From Morinoia aosen (taxonomy: Eukaryota; Arthropoda; Malacostraca; Amphipoda; Talitridae): 64,000 nucleotides of DNA. The notes under the pieces are model-generated. The model had not been told where the DNA came from. It did no database searches and saw only the letters and a list, made by a program, of their open reading frames with translations. Where the stretch lies: positions 3,469,177 through 3,533,176 of the forward strand of contig CM059559.1 of assembly GCA_030386875.1 (NCBI GenBank), given 5' to 3'. Both the position numbers and the translations under genes were made by a program. Shown here piece after piece: positions 32,456 through 42,999 of this stretch. Position 1 is the stretch's first letter, and the number at the start of each line of letters is the position of its first letter.

Positions 32456-32809
32456 CCTCCCCGAGAGGGTACAACTATTGTATCAACTGGAATTTGCACT
32501 CCCAGGGAAAAAATGTGAGGCCCCGAGCTGAGAGTTAAATAAACCTTCTTTTTGTTGAAATAAAAGTTTTTATTATATTGAGGACGATATTTTTTGAGTT
32601 TACTGCTGTCCTGTTTTTCAGCACCTGCTACTTTCTTCTTCAACTTTTATCTTGTTCTGTAAACTTTTTTCTCAACTTATTGTTTCTTAGCACATTGTGG
32701 ATAGATTACGCGTCCCTTATATACATACTAAATGGGGCCTTTCTCCTTCCTCTCTTAGGAATGCATTTGTTTCGCTTCGGGAGGCTTAAATTTACATCTA
32801 ATCTAATCT
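32456..32809 (+). mobile_element. TAATC-tailed SINE-like repeat, copy J (near full length, short form)
   Basis: The head is CCTCCCCGAGAGGGTACAAC followed by TATTGTATC; the outer bases of the hairpin are altered. It is followed by GAGCTGAGAGTTAAATAAAC, TTTACTGCTGTCC, CCTGTTTTTCAGCACCTGCT, ACTAAATGGGGCC and GGAGGCTTAAATTTACATCTAATCTAATCT. Confidence 0.88.
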
Positions 32810-32844
32810 TTTCGAATTCACAAGATTTTTTTTATTCGAATCTT

Positions 32845-33072
32845 TTAACACTTTGACCGCAACGTGTGCCACCGGCGACCACGGAAGGTATTTTCATAAT
32901 TCCGCTGACCGACCAGTAATCACAAACTTAACATTCATAAAATACTCAATTAAAGCTAAAGAAGGGATGATCCAGTTAATATTTGCTAGTTTCAAAATTG
33001 CTTACACCAATTGACTTCAAATTTGAGTTGAAAATTGAACTTCAGTTCAACCAATTGCAGTTAAAGTGTTCA
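32845..33072 (+). mobile_element. TTAA-type MITE, copy 2
   Basis: It starts TTAACACTTTGACCGCAACG and ends CAATTGCAGTTAAAGTGTT, so the two ends are imperfect inverted repeats. It aligns over its length with 15908-16130. It sits in the 260 bp between SINE copies J and K. Confidence 0.78.
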
Positions 33073-33073
33073 G

Positions 33074-33348
33074 AGAATAGATTTTTGTTTTGTTTTGATA
33101 ACCACCATCTTTTTCCGGTTCACTGCTGTCCTGTTTTTCAGCACCTATTTTTCTGATTCAACGTTTATCATGTTTCATGATATTGTTTCTTAAATTCCTG
33201 TTTCTATGCTTACGAGGTCTTGCGTGGGAACACGCTTCATGCGTACAGGTACTGCGTTCCCTCAGCTCTATGCTAAATGGTGCTTCCATCCTTCTTCTTT
33301 TTGGAACACCTTTGTTACGGTTAGAAAAACTTAAGCTATCTTATGCTT
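33074..33348 (+). mobile_element. TAATC-tailed SINE-like repeat, copy K (5' truncated, long form)
   Basis: It starts at GAATAGATTTTTGTTTTGTT and continues with CCGGTTCACTGCTGTCC, CCTGTTTTTCAGCACCTATT, a long-form insert (GCTTACGAGGTCTTGCG), GCTAAATGGTGCTTCC and ACTTAAGCTATCTTATGC. The tail is decayed. Confidence 0.85.
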
Positions 33349-36300
33349 TTATCCTATAAAATACGTCGTTCTGGTCTGCCATGTGCAGCCAAAACAAATA
33401 CAATTTTTTTTCCAGGCTAAACGTAAAAGCTAAATTAAAGCGTGAGTCGAGGTGGGCGACTATGTCACTATATACATCGCTTATCTTCTCGCTTCTTCTG
33501 ATTATAGAGACTCTCGAGTGTTCAACATTAGCTTTCCCGGTGAATTATTAATTGAAAATATTTATAACTTAGCAGACCAAACAATGAATGAATGTTGATA
33601 TACTCGCGTTTCTGATACATGTCAACGTCTTGTTTCTGATGTTGCTTTATCGGAATGACGTTTTGCTGCACTTTGTTTGCTTGCCAATTAATAATAAAGA
33701 GAGTCCCACAAAACAAGCAAACTCTAGAAAAAGGAGAAATCGTGTGAATAACACTTTTATGAACGTTTTGAACCAAGATTTATCGGCAACAAATACCTTC
33801 AGTCTGTGACCGGAGGTGAGAGCTGGGCAGATCTGAGTACATCAGTTACGGTGCGTCTCCGGTCGATTTGCGGCTTGTGTGCCATCAATGGAATTGCGGT
33901 ATATATATAATTTATTGTTCCTCAGGTAAATTCTCGTAATGTCAGCGTTTCTTCTCTTATTGGCATTCATTATAAAATGTCATGCGCTGAACTCGATTTA
34001 AATATTTCTTACACTGATAGTCATTCATAATAATGTTATACGCTGATGCTGATTCTTTCATCCTGATTTTATTAAAAACTGCTTCAACGAGAGTAGTCAG
34101 TTGTAACGAGAATTTGTCGCTGATTGAAGAATGGAAAATCGCTCAAAATTGAACATTATCGCCCAATAATCTGCTTGGGGTGAGCTTTCGTTCTTCACGG
34201 CCACGTTTCTCAAAATAAACCAGAAACACGCAATTTATTGCCTCTACAAGTATGTACGTATTAACATGTATATCCTTACGCAAAGCACATGAATTTTAAA
34301 ATATTGATCATTTACACTCGAAATCTCAAAATTTTTGGCGGAAATTATGCGGAGCGTCGAATTTACTGTCGTATTCTTATAGAACATCTGCCTTTTGGAG
34401 ACATCGCTGCTATAATATAGAAAGACATGTGGAGCATCGATATTGCTGAATAAAATCATTATTTTCTACACCTATAAGTAAGATTCTGTACTTGACTCGT
34501 CAGCGATGACGTCACTAAAAGTGGTAGGATGATTGTGACTATTTTAGAATAATATAATAAGAGTACGTAAATGCTTTCCTCCAAATATTTTCCATAAGAA
34601 CTTTTGACATGTGTTTTGTGAGTGTTCAAAGATGACGTATGTGTTGTGTAAAAACATGTAGTCATTTTATACACTTTTTGGTCTTTCTTATTGTGAGATT
34701 GCTATAACTGTGCTCATTAAATGAGATATCGCAGTCGAGCTGTGGAACGGTGAAGCTCTTTTATGAACGACATTGTAGCTCATACTGATTTCAAAATTAT
34801 AATGTCCAATTTTATTTTTCTTTTATTTGTTTGTTGGACTGTGTTAAATTATTCGCTGCACCTGATTATTTCCCACAACCTTGTGTTGCATAGGATCAAC
34901 ATGAAAGGAAAAATTGCGGGGAAAGCTTTGATTATCTTTTGTTAATTCACCATATGATCCAGTGATGAAGTGCGGACGCCGATGATAATGCAAGAAAAAG
35001 CGAGTGCACCGCCTCCTTAGTTTCAATTTTCTAATACACTGGCCGGACTAACGTCTGCCCCACACCAGCTTGGCTGTACCTTTAGTTTATGCCCTACCAT
35101 GGTATAAAACGACCTCTTTTATTCACGCAATTTACAGAAATGTATAATTGTATAACTATTCCAATTTTCCGTAGCCTGGTCAGCCCCTTCTTATAGAAAA
35201 TCAACTTGTTCAAACTAACTGAATTTCGCTCCCTGTCAATTTTTTCCAATGAGGGGAAATATTCGACCAATCATATGACGTCACAATTTCTATGAGCAGG
35301 CCTGGTTCTGCAGTGCGATGGTTGACCTAAAGTTTGAAGGAAATGTTCGTAGAATTCAGTTTTTTTACGTCGGTTTTATTTGATCTTCATTGATTTTCTT
35401 AGCGCTTGCTAATAACTGACAAGTGTTTCAAATGGCATTCTGTTCAAGAACAGTGAATGTAAACTTGATGCTATGACGATCCGTGGGAAACGGAAATTCA
35501 GTCAAAATTAAAATATCAGCACTGGTGTGTCGATGATTGCTGTTAACATGTGTAAACGGAAAAAGTGCAGGTCAGTTCAAAGATGAAATCTGCACTCTGT
35601 TCATCATCCAGGATTTAGTTACCGCAGGTATTGTTCTTCATTTCTCATGGAGTACTTATAGCACCTTTCCTGCCAATACCTGCATCTGGGAGACACGTAG
35701 CGCTTACTGATGTCTTAACTTGTCAAAGCAGTCACCTGTGTGCTGACCGCAACAATTTATCATGGTTTTTTTTCTAGGCCTATAGTTTTAATTTCGGGAC
35801 CAATAAACAAAAAAAAAGACAACTCCGTAAAATTTATTCTCTTGAAATCTTGGCTCGAAGTGAAGAAACTTGAAATGAGTTGGCCTAAGTAGTCTTAGGC
35901 CAAATTAAGAACATACATTTATTTCAATGGATTTTTATTTATTAACACCATCCTTTGCAACCATCTTCAGTAATTAATATGGAAAATGCCCTATTAACCT
36001 CATCTCGTTCTTTGGAATATGTATTTAATTTTTACACTCTAGGCTGAGCTGCCGAAAAAGCGTAAAAAAATTATTAATAGCAAGTATGAAAATAGAAACG
36101 GAGAAAAAAATGATTGGGAAGATGTAGATGAACAATTTCTCTCAAAAAAGTGGGTAATTTGCAAGAAATTCCTTTAATGTAACTTTCTGTGAATATTCGC
36201 GGTGACATTTTATCTCAAAGATTTAATTAGTTTGCACCGAAATATCTAAGATGTTGGTCCCCATATTTGTCCTCGTGCATCTGTGTCATGTTCAAGTCCA

Positions 36301-36629
36301 ATCTCACGACGTAATTCATTTTGTTGTCGCAAAAAATAAGCCCTCGCGGAATTGATGCTTGCATTTTATGAAGAGCGCTGCTATGTGAACTCTCATTTGT
36401 ACCTGAACATTGATCGTCCCGTATGAGGATTTTTTATTCGCCTTTTTGCTGATATATAGCATTAATTTTAGTTGCCGATCAGCGAAGTATTTATTTGTCA
36501 GAACACACACACACACACAGAATGGATCGTACACAGCCGCAGTCCATCAATCATAGTTTGAACAGTTCATTTGTAAAGCAGCAGGGGCTTTGCTACCGAG
36601 GCTCCTTGTAAAGACTGTGACAAGCGTCT

Positions 36630-36840
36630 AAAATTAGCCAATTTTACGCTTTTGGGGTCAATTATATGGGTATATAAGACGTCGGTGCATTTTAGCAATG
36701 GCACTGGCATTCACCTCATGACCACATGCTGCCGCGCGCCCTGGCAACGTCACGGAAATGAAAAGACTTCAATTTCATGCTGCAGTTATGAGTACTATAA
36801 ATTGCTCATTGTGAACTAACGGTCGCATTTGTGATTTTCA
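36630..36840. promoter_or_regulatory. Possible intronic regulatory element
   Basis: A complex, non-repetitive stretch contains AATTTTACGCTTTTGGGG, a TATA-like TATATAAG (about 36671), an RFX-half-site/CRE-like GGCAACGTCACGG, and ATAAATTGCTCATTGTG with a Sox-type CATTGT word. Composition differs from the simple AT-rich surroundings. This is a pattern impression only; conservation cannot be checked here. Confidence 0.2.
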
Positions 36841-37839
36841 ATCAGTTCTACAGGTTCAAGCGATGCCAGCGTTCTCATTGGTAGCCTTGTTTAAACGAGC
36901 TTGGCGTTCTCGATGTTATTGAATGGTTTTCTCAAGATATGTACAGAAGATTGCGTTCTACTAATTGTTCTCATATTATTAACGAGTCTTCCTCATAAAA
37001 TTTCGTAAAATACGGCAATGGTGGCTGAACTCTGGACATTATAATCCGTCAGTAGTAGCGGATCTTTCCAGGCTCAATTATAACTCGCAAAGAAAAGAGT
37101 GTGAACATTTAAGCCACTTCTAATTCAGACAATACTCTTATTTCTACATTTAACAGAGTTAAGTTAGAGTTCATGGGAGGCAGTTTTTATCTCCAATTGA
37201 GAGCTTCGAGGTTTGGTGTCATTGTACATGAGATACACATAGACGTCAATAATATCAGCACATTCTCATGGGAAGTAATAAAATTTAAGAGTATATTTTA
37301 GACCGCGAATGATGTATCTTGGAAATCGGTAATGCAAATAGTGTCTCTCACATATTTCTCGCTTCCTGAATGACATCATCCATATTTCACATCTATTGAA
37401 ATAATTCTTCATTATATCGGTGTAAAAAGGTGCCACTTCGCCTATAAACAATGAGATGGCAAACGATGAAAGACTAGATATAAGGAAGGATACGCGAGCT
37501 TCTCTTAATGCATCAGTTATATGTTTCAACAGTCAAACTTAATGCGTAACCGAATGTATTCACAGATACCTTTATTGCGTAATGTTCCTAATACAAAATT
37601 TCAACTTGTCATGCATGTTGCACTTTTTTTATATGCTATTTGTATCGAATTTTATAAGAAACCCTTTTCGGTCTACAGTAGCGGCTGATTTTTATGTTTC
37701 ATCAAGTTCAAGAAACGATTTCAAATCATAGGAGTAAGGAATAAATCCGGCCTCTGTGTGCAACGATCATTCCACCCTCGAAATTTTCTTTTCGCTAGGC
37801 TGTATCGATCTCAGCATTCGTTACTTAACAAAGAAGTCA

Positions 37840-38140
37840 ATTTGAATGGGCGGGTGGCGCCGGCGGCACCTGCTCTGAGTTATGTGGCAGGTATTAGCGG
37901 GCCTGTTCCTTGCTGCACGGAATAGGTAAATTTGTCAAAGGACTCCTGTTATTTGAGACCGACTTGTATTAGCAGGCCTTGGCCCAAAAACACAGCGGGG
38001 CTTAGTCCGACAAACTCACTCATCAGCTTTATTGAGAATGCTGATCGCTCACTGAGGAAAGGGCAAATAACAACAGGCTTTTTCTTGCTCGCGTTCAGGA
38101 GGTGCGAAAAATTCCGTGAAATCTAACTCCCATCGTTTGT
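37840..38140. promoter_or_regulatory. Possible intronic regulatory element
   Basis: GC-rich, complex sequence with GGGCGGGTGGCGCC, a CACCTG E-box (GGCACCTGCT), TTTGTCAAAGG, CTTTATTGAG and, at the right end, TGTTTAC (forkhead-type). An open frame of 64 codons inside it has no recognisable domain. Confidence 0.18.
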
Positions 38141-38410
38141 TTACGAGGGTTCACTCAGTGCGTTTGTGTCGCTGCATATTTTTTCAGCTCGAAGTAGAAA
38201 AGATCTTTTAGCTATTCTGGAAAGAGACGATATGAAGAAACACTTTTTACGGGAGTACACATATGGCTTCAGTTGCTAAGGCTTAGAATAATGATTAATG
38301 ATGTAGGATGAAGATATTTTTTTTAAATGGACTACAATGGTCGCGAAAAAATGTATTGCTTCTCAGCGGAATAAAATATACACGTAACATAAGGATTAGA
38401 TTACACTTGT

Positions 38411-38744
38411 GTTAGGTATGTATAGGATTAGCGCTCCCAGGGAGAAATGTAAGGTCCCAAGCTGAGAGTTAGGAAGGCTTTCTTGCATTGAAATAAAATG
38501 TGTTCTGTTACGGATTATTTTTTTGGTTCATGTCCCGTTTTTTTCAAAGGGTCCCACATCCTTCTTCAAATTTTATCTTTTTTCGTCACCTTTTTTTTGC
38601 TTACTGTTTCTATGCTCTGGGGATCTTGCAGAGGGAAAACACACCTTCGGTAAAAATTACGGGTTCATTTAACTCCATACTAAATGGTGCCTTCATCCTT
38701 CCTCTCCTTGAAACGCCTTGTATGCTTGAACTAACTGATTTGAT
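38411..38744 (+). mobile_element. TAATC-tailed SINE-like repeat, copy L (5' truncated, long form)
   Basis: It starts near GTATGTATAGGATTAGCGCTCCC and includes GAGCTGAGAGTTAGGAAGGC, a long-form insert (TGGGGATCTTGCAGAGGG) and CATACTAAATGGTGCCTTC, and ends GAACTAACTGATTTGAT. A 10-bp target-site duplication, TTACACTTGT, lies at 38401-38410 and 38745-38754. Confidence 0.88.
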
Positions 38745-39061
38745 TTACACTTGTATTCTGTAGAAGGGAATGTGGGGGCAAGTGATAACGTAATGTACTA
38801 GAACACACTTCGCTCTAATGTTCTCAAACACATTACGTTTCATTTACGTTTCATTGCGCTGCTTCAGCTCGATTGAGAAAAGATTTAGTATGATCAGCTT
38901 TCTAGTGCCCCTTTTTGTGTAATATGGTAGTGATCAATAAAACGTTGTACCAACTTTAAAAAGAATGAAGACCACGGCCCTCGCATTATCACACTAACGA
39001 ATATCGGTGATAGGTGAGGCAATAGACTTGCATGTGACCATTAATTACGGCCATTTACTGT

Positions 39062-39424
39062 CCCCTCAGGGGGATACAACTATTGTATCTATGGGAATTA
39101 GCGCTCCCAGGGGAAAAATGTGAGGGCCCGAGCTGAGAGTTAGGTAGGCCTTCTTTTTGTTGAAATAAAATGTTTTTTGTTATGTTAGGGACCAACTTTT
39201 TTCGGTTCACTACTGTCCTGTTTTTCAGCACCTCTGACTTTCTTCTTCAACTTTTATTCTTATTTCATGAACTTCTTTCCCATCTTACTGTTTCTATGCC
39301 ACTTCTGCATAGATTCCTCATTTTCTTATCTCCATACTAAATGGTGCCTTCCTCCTTCCTCTCTTCGATACGCTCTATTTTTGCAGCGGTTAGGGAGGCT
39401 TAAACTAACTTATAATCTAATCTA
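39062..39424 (+). mobile_element. TAATC-tailed SINE-like repeat, copy M (full length, short form)
   Basis: A complete head with perfect hairpin GATACAACTATTGTATC and TGGGAATTAGCGCTCCCA. The body is short form (TATGCCACTTCTGCATAG), and the tail is ATAATCTAATCT. A 10-bp target-site duplication, CATTTACTGT, lies at 39052-39061 and 39425-39434. Confidence 0.93.
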
Positions 39425-39434
39425 CATTTACTGT

Positions 39435-41890
39435 TAAGAAACGGCAGTTGCTGTGCTCTTCCTACCTTACTGCATCGCCATGCAACTTGTGCTCTGGGTC
39501 ATGTGAGAAGAATTCTGTTTGCCCTGACAAACGAGACATGATAAACGAAACTTGATATTCGATGTACTCTCAACAACACACAGCTTCGAGAAATAAATTC
39601 CGCTTTCTTTAAAAGCGCCGGCGATTTTAGGAATTTTTAAAATTTCCAGTTCTATTTACCTCCAAGAACTTCTGATCACTGAGGCCATGAGGAATTTTAT
39701 TTTATTTCTACATGGGATTTGTTTGTTTATTTAATTAGCTACGGTAAAAAATTAGATAACACAGAACTGAAAGAAAGCGATGTTCAGTCCAAAAATCATT
39801 TTCAGATTGTTTAGCGGCATATGATTCTAGATGATCGTCCGTCGTACCAGTCATACGACCAAATTCGACCTCGTGACGGTCAAATGAATGGAAAACTCAA
39901 AATTTGGGATGGTGTGAGGCTTCGTTTCTGGTAATGCGGACAAAATTAGACGATTTTTCCTTTTGGAAGAAAAATTCAGTGAAAAGGGATTGCTTTTATA
40001 TGATATCTAATACTCAAAAAGCCTGGGCATATAATTTTCGTTGTTATTTTTCAAACCACTTCATATGCTCAACAGCTTTTGAGTTAAAAATGCGTATGCC
40101 CTCGGAAACAGATGGCTAGAGCTACCTGCCCTCAAGTTATTTTAAAAATTGGATTTCATAAATTCATACTATTGTGCAGTTGAGTCGAGTTGTAAATGTT
40201 TTCTTTTAAATGTGACCGAACGATCCTGCCTATCTTTTCAATCACACCTATCCTCGGTCAACTTCTGAAGACACGAAATACAGCTGAATTTTTATATGCT
40301 CTCACTATCATGTGTACGATAGAAAGTCCACAACTCCACTGACGGTCTGCTCCAAATCGGTGTAAAGAAGCTAATTTGCATCTGGTGGAAGTGCGTGCGT
40401 GAGCGACATCCATCGTTTGGTGGGCAACTCCTTTACAAGCGAGCATGAATCTCCCTAAACTTGAGCGCGCCTCCGCCGGGAGTAGAGACCTCTTTTTGAG
40501 CGCGCGGGGAAAAACGCGCGATCCAAGTGTCAAGCTCGCATTATTGGGCCGACGGCGGCGGTACAATTCAAGGCAGGGAATTTATCAAGCCGTAAAGAAG
40601 TTCTGGGCAATCGAGGGACGGAAGCTGCAGCTCTGAATATCAACTGTTGAAGACGTGGTCGGGTGGCGGAATTGCCTTGGTTGCTTCCTGGTGATATTGC
40701 CTCGGAGGCGAGTCCCTCAAGTACCGTTCTCTCGTGAATTTGTGCTTCTTTCGGGATTTGCTGCCAAGATTAAACTGTGGAGGTCGTGCCGGGAAATTGA
40801 GCATAATTATTACACACTATTTGCTGCATGTCTGAGTAAAAGTAGAATGTCTCTGCGCTAAAAAACGTGACACCAGGTGAGAACAAACGCCTTTGTTTCC
40901 AAGAGAGTCTTTGTAAAATGTATTATGTTTGAAACTTTCATCCAACTTCACGCCGCTTATCTTTCAGCGTAATTAGTTTCACTATTTCTTCAATATTTCC
41001 CTTAATAATTATTCATGATTTCTTCTTACTTGTGGACAATGTTGTTTAAAATAATTCTCTCACTTCTCGAATTTTTCAATGTGCCAGAATATTTTCTCGA
41101 GTACTTGGTGAACTCGTAAAATTTCGCAGAAATATAGTCTAACTATTGATAATTGAAAGTTCTAAACGCTTTTGCGTAAGTCCGTATCGTAAAATTTATA
41201 TTATTTTCCAGCTTCTTCATAGTGTCAGTTATTTTCTGTCCCTAACTTCGCATTTCCCAAGGAATTCGAATTGACGAAAATAAGTGATTCACGTTTCCAT
41301 AGCGTTAAAAGTTGCCTAATAATCGTCCTTCAACACACACGTGTCATCATAAGTCATACTCCATCTCAGGATGGGACTGCATTCATGTAGTGGCTCGAAT
41401 GCTTGGCCTATTTATCGTTAGCACCATCCTCCTGCACCACCGCAGAGCGACAGGTAACACCTCGTACAAACCGAAAAGCTTTGTCTTTAACAAAATCCCT
41501 AAGGCTTGCTATTTTGTCTTGGTTTGTGTTGCGAAGTGAACCACTTCCGTTCGTAGAACTGCTCGACTGAGAGTAATTTTTCAGTCGGTGCATTTAAGTT
41601 CGTGAGAAAAAGAGCTGGTGAGCTAGCATTGTTGAGTTCACAATCACGAAGAGAGAGAGGAACAAGCGCACTCCCACGACTGTTGAGACTAATCCCCCTA
41701 ACGATCTCCCAATAGCCCGGGCAGCTCAGACTAAACTTTAGTAGCTGCACACGGTTTTCCTGGTCCATGCTCCTCGGTCCTACCGTTTCCATTTCTTTCG
41801 GAGCTCGGAGTCGATATGGTCATCTTGCAAACTTTTTCCAAGTTGCTTTTAATATTTGTATTGGTTTGGTGTCAAGCGGATGCAGGAAAA
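39435..41890. other. Intron 2 segment, no gene recognised
   Basis: AT-rich apart from a CpG-containing stretch at about 40360-40640 (GCGCGCGGGG, GGCGGCGG words). No domain is recognised in the frames that cross it. Confidence 0.55.
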
Positions 41891-42076
41891 TTAAAACGTT
41901 AACTACCGCAAGTTTAACTCGAGTTCAATATTCAACTCAAATTAAAGTTAATTTTAAAGTTTATTTTTTAAAATAACGAGTATTAAATAGATCGCGTTTA
42001 AAAAAATTAATTTCACGTTTTTGAATGCAAAGGAATGAATGACGCGCTTGTGCGTCAACGGTAGCGAACACGTTAA
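41891..42076 (-). mobile_element. TTAA-type MITE, copy 3 (reverse orientation, diverged)
   Basis: The left end TTAAAACGTTAACTACCGC and right end GGTAGCGAACACGTTAA are inverted copies of each other and resemble the TIRs of copies 1 and 2. The inner word CGAGTTCAATATTCAACTCA is the reverse complement of the TTGAGTTGAA..TTGAACTT region of copy 2. The middle is poorly conserved. Confidence 0.55.
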
Positions 42077-42604
42077 CAGATTTTTCGTATATTTTTATCA
42101 TCCATTGGCTTATATTCTTCAGTTTAGGAATTTCTGGAGGTCGTGTTGTTTTTATAGTGGTCGTAACAAAAACGTGAACAAATAAAAAAAGATTTGTGGT
42201 TGATAGACTAAATTGGATCAAAAACATGCCTGTCGTTCTTTTGAAATAATTTACTCAGTTGATAAAAGTTGGAACTGTAGGATCAGGCTTCTTTTTACCG
42301 CACACTGGAAAAATAATTATCAACTATTTATTTTAACCAATCAGTTTTATTATGCTGCAAAGTTATTCTACTCCTAGTTGTATAGAAAATTGTCGGAAAG
42401 TTCTAAACATGTTTGTTCGTGATCCCTTGATATTCCAAATTTACATCAGCTGGAAAAGTTTCGCACTCAAGAATGAGCTTTGCATGCCAGTTGCATGATG
42501 CCTTACTGGAAACAGAGCGAAGAAACTTCACTCAAAAAAGGGTGCAAGTAAATATTAATTGCATGTGTTGGGTATTTTTCAACTTGGGAATTTTGTTCGT
42601 TTTT
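42077..42604. other. Intron 2 segment, nothing recognised
   Basis: AT-rich. Nothing supported. Confidence 0.6.
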
Positions 42605-42618
42605 TTTTTCGATAAATT

Positions 42619-42985
42619 CCCCTCAGGGGGATACAATTAATGTATCTATGGGAATTGGCGCTCCCAGGGGGATAATGTGTGGGCCCGAGCTAAAGGTTAG
42701 GTAGGCTTTCCTTTTGTTAAAATAGCATAGGTTTTTGTTTTGTTACGGACCATCTTTTTTCGGTTCACTGCTGTCCTGTTTTTTCAGCACCTACTACTTT
42801 CTTCTTCAACTTTGACCTTGTTTCATGAACTTCTTTCTCATCTTACTGTTTCTATGCCTTTTCTGCATAGATTCCACGTTCCCTTAACTCCATACTAAAT
42901 GGTGCCTTCTTCCTTCCTCTCTTTGGATCTCATTTGTTGAGGATAGGGAGGCTTAAACTAACTAATAATCTAATCTAATCTAATC
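42619..42985 (+). mobile_element. TAATC-tailed SINE-like repeat, copy N (full length, short form)
   Basis: A complete head (CCCCTCAGGGGGATACAATT, ATGTATC arm), body with CCTGTTTTTTCAGCACCTAC, short form TATGCCTTTTCTGCATAG, CATACTAAATGGTGCCTTC, and a tail of four TAATC units. A perfect 14-bp target-site duplication, TTTTTCGATAAATT, lies at 42605-42618 and 42986-42999. Confidence 0.94.
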
Positions 42986-42999
42986 TTTTTCGATAAATT

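Larger units (their letters stand above)
33349..38400. other. Intron 2 segment, no gene recognised
   Basis: About 5 kb without a copy of the dispersed families. It contains (AC)8 at 36503-36518. Two less AT-rich, complex stretches, at 36630-36840 and 37840-38140, are listed separately as possible regulatory DNA. No protein-coding signal. Confidence 0.55.
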
